Shown here: positions 1 through 5,555 of the stretch, one piece after another
Numbering within the stretch: the stretch's first letter is position 1
Layout of the letters: each line of letters starts with the position of its first letter
Origin: JBQTIP01 sp052388025
GTDB lineage: Bacteria > Actinomycetota > UBA4738 > HRBIN12
DNA: 5,555 bases
Reading direction: 5' to 3'
NCBI GenBank assembly: GCA_052388025.1
Contig: JBQTIP010000265.1
Location: forward strand, 1-5,555
Program-made: the position numbers and the translations under genes
Notes under the pieces: model-generated
What the model saw: only the letters and a program-made list of their open reading frames with translations
Database searches by the model: none
Told to the model about the DNA's origin: nothing

Positions 1-2
1 AG

Positions 3-2546
3 GTGAGCACAGTGGCGCAGGCCGAAACGCAAGGCAGGGAACGGAGGGATCTGGCCACCCTCCGCATCAAGATCGGGGGCATGTCCTGCTCGTTCTGCGT
101 GAACACGATCAAGAAGGCCTACGGGCGGATCCCGGGTGTCGAGCAGGTCGGGGTGTCGCTGGCCCATGAGGAGGGCCTGGTCCGCTACGACCCGGAGCGG
201 GTGACCCAGGACAGGCTGAGACAGGCCCTCCGGGACATCGGCTACACGGTGCGGGACCCGAACAAGGTTCGCACCTTCGAGGAGGAGGAGGCCGAGCTCC
301 GGGAGGAGCGGAGCAAGCTCCTGCTGGCAGGCTTCTTCTCGGCCACGACCTTCGTCCTCATGCTGCTCATGAAATGGCTGAAGGTCGTCCGCTTCCCGCT
401 CATGCCCTGGGTCGTGATGGCCCTGGCCCTCGTCACGATGTTCGGGCCTGGCTGGTACATCAAGCGCCAGGCCTTCCCCTCGCTCCGCCGGGGGATCCTT
501 AACCAGCACGTCCTGCTCGAGTTCGGCGCGTTCGGCGGACTTGCCGGGGGGTTCCTGGGGCTGTTCGTGAACCCGGCCTTCCCAGCGGGGGACTTCTTCG
601 CGGTCTCGACGTTCATCACGACCTACCACATCCTGTCGGGGTACGCCTCGCTGGTCGTGCGGACTCGATCCTCGCAGGCTGTCCGGAAGCTCCTCGACCT
701 CCAGCCGGACACGGCGCGCGTGGCCCGCAACGGTGCGGAGGTTGAGATTCCCATCGACGAGGTGAGGGTGGGCGACCTCGTCCGGGTGCGCCCCGGCGAG
801 TCGATGCCGGTGGACGGGGAAGTGGCGGAGGGGGCCTCCGCCGTCGACCAGTCCCTCGTGACCGGGGAGTCCATCCCCGAGGAGAAGGTGGCGGGCGATG
901 AGGTGATCGGTGGGTCCATCAACCAGACGGGAACCCTCCTCGTGCGGGTCACCAGGGTCGGGGAGGAGTCCTTCCTGAAGCAGGTGGCCCGCTCCATCGA
1001 GGAGGCGAGGTCCCTTCGCCCGGGGGTCCTCCAGCTCGTGGACGTCGTCCTCAAGTACTACGTCCCGGGCGTGCTGATCTTCGGGGGCCTTGCCTTCCTC
1101 CTCTGGGTGGTGATCCCGGTTCTCCGGGGCCACGGGCCGGACTTCTTCCGGGCCACCTTCTCCACCCTGGCCGTGCTGGTGATGGGCTACCCCTGCGCCC
1201 TGGGGATGGCCACGCCCCTCGCCATGATCCGGGGCGGAGGGATGGCCGCCCGGCGAGGGATCCTGATGCGCTCCGGTGAGGCCTTCCAGGTCATGCAGGA
1301 GCTCACCCTAGTCGTCCTGGACAAGACCGGCACGATCACCCGGGGCGAGCCCAGGGTGCAGGCCATCGTCCCCTTGAACGGCGGCGGGGAGCGGGAGGTG
1401 CTCCGCATCGCCGCGGTGGCCGAGGCCTCGAGCGAGCACCCCCTCGCCAGGGCCGTGGAAGAGGCGGCCAAGGAGGAACGGATCGAGATCCCTCCGGCCG
1501 AGGAGTTCCTGGCCCATCCGGGGCGCGGGGTCGAGGCCAGGATCGAGGGGACCAGGGTGCTGGTCGGCAAGCTCCGGTTCCTGTCCGACCAGGGCGTGGA
1601 CACCCAAGGCTGCCTGGAGGATCTCGCGGGCCTCGAGGAGAAGGGCCAGACGTCCATCGCCGTAGCCCGCGACGACCAGCTCCTTGGTCTCATCGGGATC
1701 GCCGACACCATCAAGGAGGACGCGGCGGAGGCCGTGCGGCGGATGAAGGAGGCCGGCCTCACCCCGGTCATGATCACCGGGGACAACGAGCGCACAGCCC
1801 GGGCCGTGGCCGCCGAGGTGGGCATCGACGAGGTCCTGGCCCAGGTTCTCCCCGACGAGAAGGCTGAGCGGATCCGGTCCCTCCAGCGGAAGGGCCGCCG
1901 GGTGGCCATGGTCGGCGACGGGATCAACGACGCCCCGGCCCTCACCCAGGCCGACGTGGGCATCGCCATCGGGGCGGGGACCGACATCGCCATCGAGTCG
2001 GCCGACATCGTGATCATGGGCGACCGCCTCGGGGCCGTGATGGACGCCTACGAGATCGGCAAGAGCTCCTATGCCAAGACCAAGCAGAACCTCATGCTCG
2101 CCTTCGGCTTCAACGGGATCGGCGTGCCGCTTGCGGTGAGCGGCCTGGTGCCCCCGGTGTGGGCCATGTTGGCCATGATCTCGAGCGTCACCGCCGTGCT
2201 CACGAACTCCTTCGCCGGACGGCTCCTTCGGCATGCCCCTGAAAGGACGAAGGAACCGGAGGAGGCCATCGAGCACGAGCCGGCCAGGCCGGAGGAGACC
2301 GCCGAGGAGCGGGAGGCGGTACTTCGGCTGCGCGTGCGCATGCACTGCCCGGGGTGCGCGGAGAACATCTCCCGCTCGCTCCCGACGATCGAGGGAGTCC
2401 GCGCCGCCGTGGCGGACCACGAGCGGGGCGTGGTGGAGGTGGTCTACCTCGAGGACAAGGTCACCGAAGGCGAGATCCGAGACCACCTCCGCGAGCTCGG
2501 CTACGAGGTGGAGGGCCACGCCGGGGAAGGGAAGGTGAGGACGTGA
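3..2546 (+). CDS. P1B-type heavy-metal (probably copper) transporting ATPase with N- and C-terminal HMA domains
   Basis: Membrane pump that uses ATP to move a soft metal ion, probably Cu+, out of the cytoplasm. Numbering from GTG at position 3 gives 847 residues. An N-terminal HMA domain carries GMSCSFC (C29, C32). Membrane segments lie near 106-125, 133-150, 171-190, 199-219, 351-373, 385-409, 694-715 and 718-738. The actuator has TGES (287-290). The phosphorylation site is DKTGT (D440), the nucleotide domain has SEHP (H479), then TGDN (592-595) and GDGIND (638-643). An acidic linker (about 746-772) leads to a second HMA domain with MHCPGC (C782, C785). The transport motif in the sixth membrane segment is GYPCALG (396-398 YPC), not CPC. 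Asn704 and MISS (725-728) in the last two segments resemble the copper subgroup. Only two bases precede the GTG, so the true start may lie upstream or at GTG 12. The stop overlaps the next start, implying co-transcription. ATPase identity is very sure; metal specificity is inferred. Confidence 0.95.
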   Translation: MSTVAQAETQGRERRDLATLRIKIGGMSCSFCVNTIKKAYGRIPGVEQVGVSLAHEEGLVRYDPERVTQDRLRQALRDIGYTVRDPNKVRTFEEEEAELREERSKLLLAGFFSATTFVLMLLMKWLKVVRFPLMPWVVMALALVTMFGPGWYIKRQAFPSLRRGILNQHVLLEFGAFGGLAGGFLGLFVNPAFPAGDFFAVSTFITTYHILSGYASLVVRTRSSQAVRKLLDLQPDTARVARNGAEVEIPIDEVRVGDLVRVRPGESMPVDGEVAEGASAVDQSLVTGESIPEEKVAGDEVIGGSINQTGTLLVRVTRVGEESFLKQVARSIEEARSLRPGVLQLVDVVLKYYVPGVLIFGGLAFLLWVVIPVLRGHGPDFFRATFSTLAVLVMGYPCALGMATPLAMIRGGGMAARRGILMRSGEAFQVMQELTLVVLDKTGTITRGEPRVQAIVPLNGGGEREVLRIAAVAEASSEHPLARAVEEAAKEERIEIPPAEEFLAHPGRGVEARIEGTRVLVGKLRFLSDQGVDTQGCLEDLAGLEEKGQTSIAVARDDQLLGLIGIADTIKEDAAEAVRRMKEAGLTPVMITGDNERTARAVAAEVGIDEVLAQVLPDEKAERIRSLQRKGRRVAMVGDGINDAPALTQADVGIAIGAGTDIAIESADIVIMGDRLGAVMDAYEIGKSSYAKTKQNLMLAFGFNGIGVPLAVSGLVPPVWAMLAMISSVTAVLTNSFAGRLLRHAPERTKEPEEAIEHEPARPEETAEEREAVLRLRVRMHCPGCAENISRSLPTIEGVRAAVADHERGVVEVVYLEDKVTEGEIRDHLRELGYEVEGHAGEGKVRT

Positions 2547-3136
2547 TGAAGACCGAGGAGAGGCCCGAAGGCAAGGAGCAAGAGGAGAAGCGATCCCCCT
2601 GGTGGAGGGCCCGAGCGGCCGGACTCCCGCTGTGGGCTTGGGCCGGCGTCACGCTCGCCGTCGTCGTCTTCGCCCTTGGGTTCGGGTCCTGGTGGACCTA
2701 TGGACGAGGCGGACGCCTTCCCGCGGTGAAGGGATTCTACGACGGGCGGGAGGTCACCTTCGTCCACACCGAGGCCTCGGACGCGAAGGTCGCGAACAGG
2801 CTCACGGGCATGGTGAGCTCGCCCGTCCTCATCGTCCCGGAACTGACCAAGGTGCCGGACTCTGCCCTCGGCAACGTCTACGTGTTCGCCAACGGGGTGA
2901 AGGGGGCCGGTCCCTTGGGATTCCAGGCGGACGTCTTCGATAGCGCCCCAACCGACCCGGCCTACAGCCCGCTCCGGAAGCTGAACCTGGTGATGTGGAC
3001 GAGCGGAGTCCACGCGCGGGTGCTTACGTCTGCCGGCCAGATCCAGGCTGCCGGGAGGGAAGGAGAGATCAGGATCAGCCGCACCGGCATCGTGCTGAAC
3101 ATGCCGTTCCTGACGTGGCCGGGCGGCCACCGGTAG
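2546..3136 (+). CDS. Membrane-anchored protein of unknown function, DUF7482-like, coupled to the ATPase
   Basis: A 196-residue protein of unknown function. A charged cytoplasmic head (1-27, rich in Glu, Lys and Arg) precedes one hydrophobic segment (about 28-49). The remaining ~145 residues should then lie outside the membrane, as a mostly beta-looking domain with conserved-looking stretches such as FYDGREVTFVHTEASD (64-79), VYVFANG (111-117) and GFQADVFDS (125-133). From memory this resembles the family labelled DUF7482; I cannot verify that here. It has no cysteines and one His in the N-terminal part of the outer domain (H74), so a metal site is not obvious. The ATG shares its A with the TGA of the ATPase, and AGGTGAGG lies just upstream, so this start fits translational coupling. 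Longer open frame upstream of 2546 lies inside the ATPase and is not used. The context suggests an envelope accessory to metal export. Existence is nearly certain; role is inferred. Confidence 0.85.
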   Translation: MKTEERPEGKEQEEKRSPWWRARAAGLPLWAWAGVTLAVVVFALGFGSWWTYGRGGRLPAVKGFYDGREVTFVHTEASDAKVANRLTGMVSSPVLIVPELTKVPDSALGNVYVFANGVKGAGPLGFQADVFDSAPTDPAYSPLRKLNLVMWTSGVHARVLTSAGQIQAAGREGEIRISRTGIVLNMPFLTWPGGHR

Positions 3137-3140
3137 GCAA

Positions 3141-3159
3141 CGCGGCAAGTCTGGCCGCG
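3141..3159 (+). terminator. Small GC hairpin between the DUF7482-like gene and the next gene
   Basis: CGCGGC at 3141-3146 can pair with GCCGCG at 3154-3159 around a 7-base loop, five bases after the stop of the upstream gene. No T-run follows, so it is not a convincing intrinsic terminator. It could be a pause or mRNA processing site, or chance in GC-rich DNA. The rest of the 71-base gap holds nothing I recognise except the GGAG preceding the next start. Confidence 0.2.
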
Positions 3160-3207
3160 ACCTCGGATGCAAATGACGCTTGGCCGCGCGGAACGGAGCT
3201 GGGCACC

Positions 3208-3593
3208 ATGAGTTCCTTGCCAAAGAACGGAAGGACGCGAAGGGACCGCGTCCTGCGAGGCGTCGCCGGTGTCCTGGGCATCGGAAGCTGCATCCCCATG
3301 GTTGCCATGCTGCCGAGCGCGGCGGCCACCGTCCTCACCGCCATCGGGGTCGAGACCACATCCGGACCTTTCGCGCCCGTGGCCCACGCGCTCGCCCCGG
3401 TGGCCCGTCCGCTCCTGGTGCTTGCGACCCTGGCGCTCGTCGCTGGGCTCATGCGTTGCGGGCTCATCCGGCGGCCCTCGCCGCCGTGGGGGGTACGCTG
3501 CTGTTCCTCAGCATGTACGTGTTCCCCGCCGCGCCTGCAGCGACTGCGCCCGGGACGCGAGCGGCGTTCGGCGTTGGCTGGTCAAGGAGTTGA
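3208..3593 (+). pseudogene. Small MerT-like hydrophobic membrane protein, disrupted by an apparent -1 frameshift
   Basis: The ATG at 3208 has GGAG at 3195-3198, a good ribosome-binding spacing. The first 85 residues have a basic N-terminus (R10-R17), a hydrophobic segment about 18-46 with a single cysteine in GIGSCIP (C28), a loop, and a second hydrophobic segment about 66-82 ending in LMRCG. After about 3460 this frame turns into Arg/Ser/Pro-rich nonsense. The next frame continues hydrophobic: AALAAVGGTLLFLSMYVF from about 3471, with a stop at 3591-3593. Joined, they make a protein of about 128 residues with three or more membrane segments, the size and layout of MerT/MerC-like small metal transporters, but without a vicinal cysteine pair. 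The shift equals one missing base between about 3455 and 3493; a run of six G lies at 3488-3493. It follows the metal block closely, so a role there is plausible. Real mutation versus sequence error is unresolved, and the family call is by resemblance only. Confidence 0.6.
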
Positions 3594-3599
3594 TCTGCG

Positions 3600-4075
3600 G
3601 GCCTCCGAAAGCCGACGCGCAGCAGCATCGCGCTCACTGTCTCTCTCGGAAGCACGTCGGCCTGCTCACCTTCACCCGCTCTCCGGGCTGGAAGCCGGCA
3701 TCTTGGACCGGGAGTACGTCCAGATCGTTCGCCGATGGCGTCCGGACGTGGTCCTGGCCTACGACCCGCTCGGCGTGACCTGCCACCCCGACAACGTCGC
3801 CGTCGGTGAAGCCGTGCTGCGCGCGTCGACGAGCGCGGACGATCCGCCGGCCGTCCTGTTCTGGACGATCCCCTCGCGGTGGCTGAGGCGATGGAGGAGG
3901 CCCTCGGGGACCGCTATGTCGGGCGCCCGGCCAACGAGCTCATCCCGGTGGAGGTCGGCCCCTTCCGGGAGCGCCAGCGATGGGCCGTGTCCGCCCACGC
4001 CAGCCAGTCCTGTGACCTCTCGCCGCAGTTCACGCTCCGGTTGGACCTCGGCGGCTCCACCGACCACCTGACGTC
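3600..4075 (+). pseudogene. PIG-L/LmbE-family deacetylase remnant
   Basis: Degraded copy of the zinc-dependent PIG-L/LmbE family, which removes acetyl groups from N-acetylglucosaminyl compounds. Recognisable sequence starts near 3682 with SGLEAGILDRE, then RRWRPDVVLAYDPLGVTCHPDN up to about 3795, and FWTIPSR near 3860-3879. At 3877-3880 the coding frame shifts by -1 and continues as VAEAMEEALGDRY, then GPFRERQRWAVSAHASQ, ending near 4007, which is the usual C-terminal helix of the family. The N-terminal third with the HPDDE zinc motif is missing in all frames; 3600-3680 shows only faint similarity. The second zinc motif normally reads HPDH but here is HPDN (Asn codon 3793-3795), losing a ligand. 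Sequence after about 4010 does not look like the family and merges into the transposase fragment. A naive caller would give a 287-residue ORF, 3208-4071, fusing this to the upstream membrane protein. Not expected to be functional. Confidence 0.7.
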
Positions 4076-4494
4076 TCCACAACTCTGGAGCTGACCTTGG
4101 AGATCCCCTCGATCCCGAGCGTCTTCACCAGTCCGTCGACCCTGCGGGTGGAGACCCCCTTCACGTAGCACTCCGCCACTACGGCCACGAACGCCCGCTG
4201 GGCCCGCCTGCGGGGCTCGAGCAGCCACCCGGGGAAGTAACTGCCGGACCTGAGCTTCGGCACCAGCAGGTCGATCGTGCCGGCCCAGGTGTCGAAGGGC
4301 CGCTCCCGGTAGCCGTTGCGCCGGTTCACCCGATCGGGGCTCGGCTCGCTGTAGGAAGCGCCCCACAGCGCATCGGCCTCCGCGGACATGAGGCTCTGGA
4401 TAAACGCCGCGAGCATCTCCCGGAGCAGGTCGACGTCAGCCTCCTCCAGTTGCTTGCGGAGCCACACCACAGGGTCCATCGTTGGTTCGACCAC
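4030..4494 (-). pseudogene. IS256-family (Mutator-type) transposase, N-terminal fragment
   Basis: The open frame of 154 codons begins at GTG 4494 (minus strand), with AGGAGG (complement of 4501-4506) six bases upstream, a strong ribosome-binding site. Residues 12-136 match the IS256 family's N-terminal DNA-binding region: LEEADVDLLREMLAAF, MSAEADALWGA, DRVNRRNGYRER, AGTIDLLVPKLRSGSYFP and GVSTRRVDGLVKTLGIEGIS. Full-length members are about 400 residues with a DDE catalytic domain starting after this region. Here similarity stops around residue 134-136 (near 4087), and the last ~18 residues are read-through into neighbouring DNA. With no catalytic Asp or Glu it cannot transpose by itself. It lies tail-to-tail with the deacetylase remnant, consistent with insertion followed by deletion. 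Family call very sure; the exact breakpoint is approximate. Confidence 0.88.
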
Positions 4495-4600
4495 CGCGAT
4501 CCTCCTCTCCGAGTTCCTTGGACAGATCTCGTTGAGGATGAAGCGGTGGTCTTCTCATTCAACAACCCTCGGATCGTTCGTACACCACGACCGTGGACTC
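4087..4600 (-). mobile_element. Truncated IS256-family element (start-proximal end only)
   Basis: This is the transposase fragment plus the untranslated leader upstream of its start (4495 to roughly 4600). The leader contains no gene on either strand that I can support. The outer end of the element should lie there, but I could not identify the terminal inverted repeat, because the other end needed for comparison is missing. The boundary at 4600 is a guess, bracketed by the ribosome-binding site at 4501 and the repeat-protein gene at 4657. No target duplication can be assigned. GCTCATG occurs at 4604-4610 and again at 4618-4624, too close together to be duplications flanking the element. Confidence 0.55.
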
Positions 4601-4656
4601 TAAGCTCATGATCCACCGCTCATGCCGCGATACTGAAGTTGAACGCACCGCGAAGA

Positions 4657-4983
4657 ATGGCCGGTGTGCTCCGTTCGCGTATGGAGGCCTTCGCCGCCAT
4701 GAGCGACGAGGAGCGCAAGGAGGGGATGAGCCAGATGCTCCAGGCCGTCCACACGCTCCCGGACGAGGACTACCGGAAGCTCGTGGCGACCCGGACCTGG
4801 GCACTGTCGGCGCTTTCCCACGAGACCAGGGTTCCGCTCCTCCGCACGCAGCTCTCGGTCCTCGCAGAGCTGCCGGAGGAGACGCGCCAGCGCGAGATGG
4901 GCGCCACGCAGGCGAGCCTGGGAGAGCTCCCGGAGGACGCCCGCCAGGGCGTCGCGGCCTCGATGCAGGCCGCTCAGACGTAG
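4657..4983 (+). CDS. Small protein of five tandem 19-residue helical repeats, function unknown
   Basis: Counting from ATG 4657 gives 108 residues. After 14 residues it consists of five consecutive units of 19, 19, 19, 19 and 18 residues, starting at residues 15, 34, 53, 72 and 91. They open with MSDEER, LPDEDY, LSHETR, LPEETR and LPEDAR. The shared pattern is Leu/Met, Pro/Ser, any, Glu, any, then usually Arg, followed by an amphipathic stretch ending near Leu-x-x. Ser/Pro followed by acidic residues is a typical helix cap, so each unit is probably one short helix. No signal peptide, membrane segment or cysteine is seen, so it is probably cytoplasmic. The start is uncertain: TTG 4639 is in frame six codons earlier, ATG 4681 is later, and none has a good ribosome-binding site. 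An in-frame stop at 4609-4611 limits extension. Residues 4-14 look like the back half of another repeat, so the gene may have lost its 5' end. I do not recognise a named family. Confidence 0.7.
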   Translation: MAGVLRSRMEAFAAMSDEERKEGMSQMLQAVHTLPDEDYRKLVATRTWALSALSHETRVPLLRTQLSVLAELPEETRQREMGATQASLGELPEDARQGVAASMQAAQT

Positions 4984-4987
4984 GTCG

Positions 4988-5009
4988 CCGGTCCAGCTAC
5001 GGGGACCGG
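4988..5009. terminator. Inverted repeat between convergent genes, possible bidirectional terminator
   Basis: CCGGTCC at 4988-4994 pairs with GGACCGG at 5003-5009 across an 8-base loop. It lies in the 39-base gap between the stop of the repeat-protein gene and the stop of the convergent phosphatase gene, where a shared terminator would be expected. No T-run follows on either strand, so a classical intrinsic terminator is not supported. Confidence 0.35.
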
Positions 5010-5022
5010 GGCGGTGCCGCGA

Positions 5023-5555
5023 TCAGTCGCCGTCCGAGCGTATGGGGATGGAGGTGCTGCGGGATGGGTGACCGACCTCTTCGCCTTGCGGGCAGCATGC
5101 TCGTGAGCGGTCCAGACGGTGCCCGCCCAGGGCTTCATAGGTGCCGAGCACGACTACCGTGCCGAGCAGGAACCCGCCGACGACGTCCGTGAACCAGTGC
5201 ACCCCGAGGTAGGTCCGGGAGAATCCCACGGCCAGGATGACGGCAGTGACGGCCAGGAAGGCGGCCACTCGGATCGCGAACCTGCTCGTGATCCCCGCGA
5301 CCAGCAGCGGCAGCATCCCGTAGAAGCCGACGCTCGCGATGACGTGGCCACTCGGGAACGAGGGACCACGCCCACGCACGAGCGTCAGCAGCTCGGGGCG
5401 GGGCCGGTCGACGGCCGCCTTCAGAGCCCACTCGACGAGTGGGTTCATCGCAAACGCGACGACGACAACGAAGAGCACGACCCGGCAGCGCCGCGTGATC
5501 AACGTCCACGTCGCCAGAACCACACCCAGTGCGCCGATCACGTAGCGGGTCCCGA
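5023..5555 (-). CDS. PAP2-family (type 2 phosphatidic acid phosphatase-like) membrane phosphatase, partial
   Basis: Integral-membrane phosphatase of the PAP2 superfamily, whose members remove phosphate from lipid substrates such as phosphatidic acid, phosphatidylglycerol phosphate or undecaprenyl pyrophosphate at the outer membrane face. The frame is open to the right edge (upstream codons read GTRYVIGALGV), so the N-terminus lies outside the window; GTG 5541 is only the first start-like codon inside it. Counting from there, all three signature motifs are intact: K41-x6-R48-P49, PSGH (63-66), and S108-R109-x5-H115 followed by D119 within SRTYLGVHWFTD. Hydrophobic segments lie near 1-15, 21-38, 66-83, 88-107 and 117-136, followed by a polar tail of about 35 residues with two adjacent cysteines (149-150). 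It converges on the repeat-protein gene with 39 bases between stops. Substrate cannot be told from sequence. Nothing ties it to the metal genes. Confidence 0.93.
   Translation of the reverse strand, partial: GTRYVIGALGVVLATWTLITRRCRVVLFVVVVAFAMNPLVEWALKAAVDRPRPELLTLVRGRGPSFPSGHVIASVGFYGMLPLLVAGITSRFAIRVAAFLAVTAVILAVGFSRTYLGVHWFTDVVGGFLLGTVVVLGTYEALGGHRLDRSRACCPQGEEVGHPSRSTSIPIRSDGD

Noticed and set aside
1308..2519. Long open frame of 403 codons on the - strand opposite the ATPase
   Set aside because: It is the antisense shadow of a GC-rich, well-conserved gene; the translation is His/Gly/Leu/Ala-rich low-complexity without recognisable domains.
3455..3493. Programmed -1 ribosomal frameshift in the membrane protein
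   Set aside because: No clear heptameric slippery sequence with a downstream structure is visible; the six-G run alone is weak, and an assembly error or mutation is simpler.
3585..3600. AAGGAG followed by TTG at 3590 as the start of the deacetylase
   Set aside because: The frame from this TTG gives no PIG-L similarity and no HPDDE motif, so the ribosome-binding-like sequence appears to be chance.
2995..4071. Single 358-codon + strand ORF as one gene
   Set aside because: It begins within the DUF7482-like gene in the wrong frame, then covers the MerT-like N-terminus, then out-of-frame sequence, then the PIG-L remnant. The parts belong to different families, so it is a chimera created by frameshift and decay.
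4604..4624. GCTCATG repeated at 4604 and 4618 as an IS target duplication
   Set aside because: The copies are only 14 bases apart on the same side of the element, whereas IS256 duplications (8-9 bases) flank the element.
4593..5192. 199-codon + strand ORF overlapping the repeat protein and the phosphatase
   Set aside because: Arg/Gly/Pro-rich translation typical of a shadow frame; it overlaps two better-supported genes, one in antisense.

Overview
This is a high-GC window (by eye roughly two thirds G+C, with codon third positions strongly G/C). The sequence style, the GTG starts and the type of IS256-family transposase suggest an actinobacterium or another high-GC soil or sediment lineage, possibly an environmental assembly. 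No rRNA, tRNA or CRISPR array is visible, so the lineage call is inference.

The left 3.1 kb is a compact metal-handling block on the + strand. A large P1B-type heavy-metal ATPase (from position 3, possibly beginning before the window) carries one heavy-metal-associated (HMA) domain at each end and a YPC motif where copper ATPases normally have CPC. Its stop overlaps the start of a 196-residue membrane-anchored protein that I recognise only as a domain-of-unknown-function family (resembling DUF7482). After about 70 bases comes a small hydrophobic protein of MerT-like character, broken by an apparent -1 frameshift. The tight packing suggests one transcript for metal (most likely copper) export, with an accessory envelope protein and a possible third membrane component.

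The middle (about 3.6-4.6 kb) is a scar region. A PIG-L/LmbE-type deacetylase remnant lacks its N-terminal zinc motif, has a mutated second zinc motif and contains another -1 frameshift. It runs into the N-terminal third of an IS256-family transposase on the - strand, whose catalytic domain is absent. One open frame (3208-4071) reads from the start of the membrane protein into the deacetylase remnant; it is a chimera, not a real gene.

The right end holds a small + strand protein (4657-4983) built of five tandem 19-residue helical repeats. Converging on it is a - strand PAP2-family phosphatase with all three catalytic motifs intact, running off the window's right edge. A small GC hairpin lies between the two stops.

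I see no clearly new multi-gene system. The points most worth a second look are the YPC ATPase with its co-transcribed partner, the 19-residue repeat protein, and the two apparent frameshifts, which may be either genuine decay or sequencing errors.
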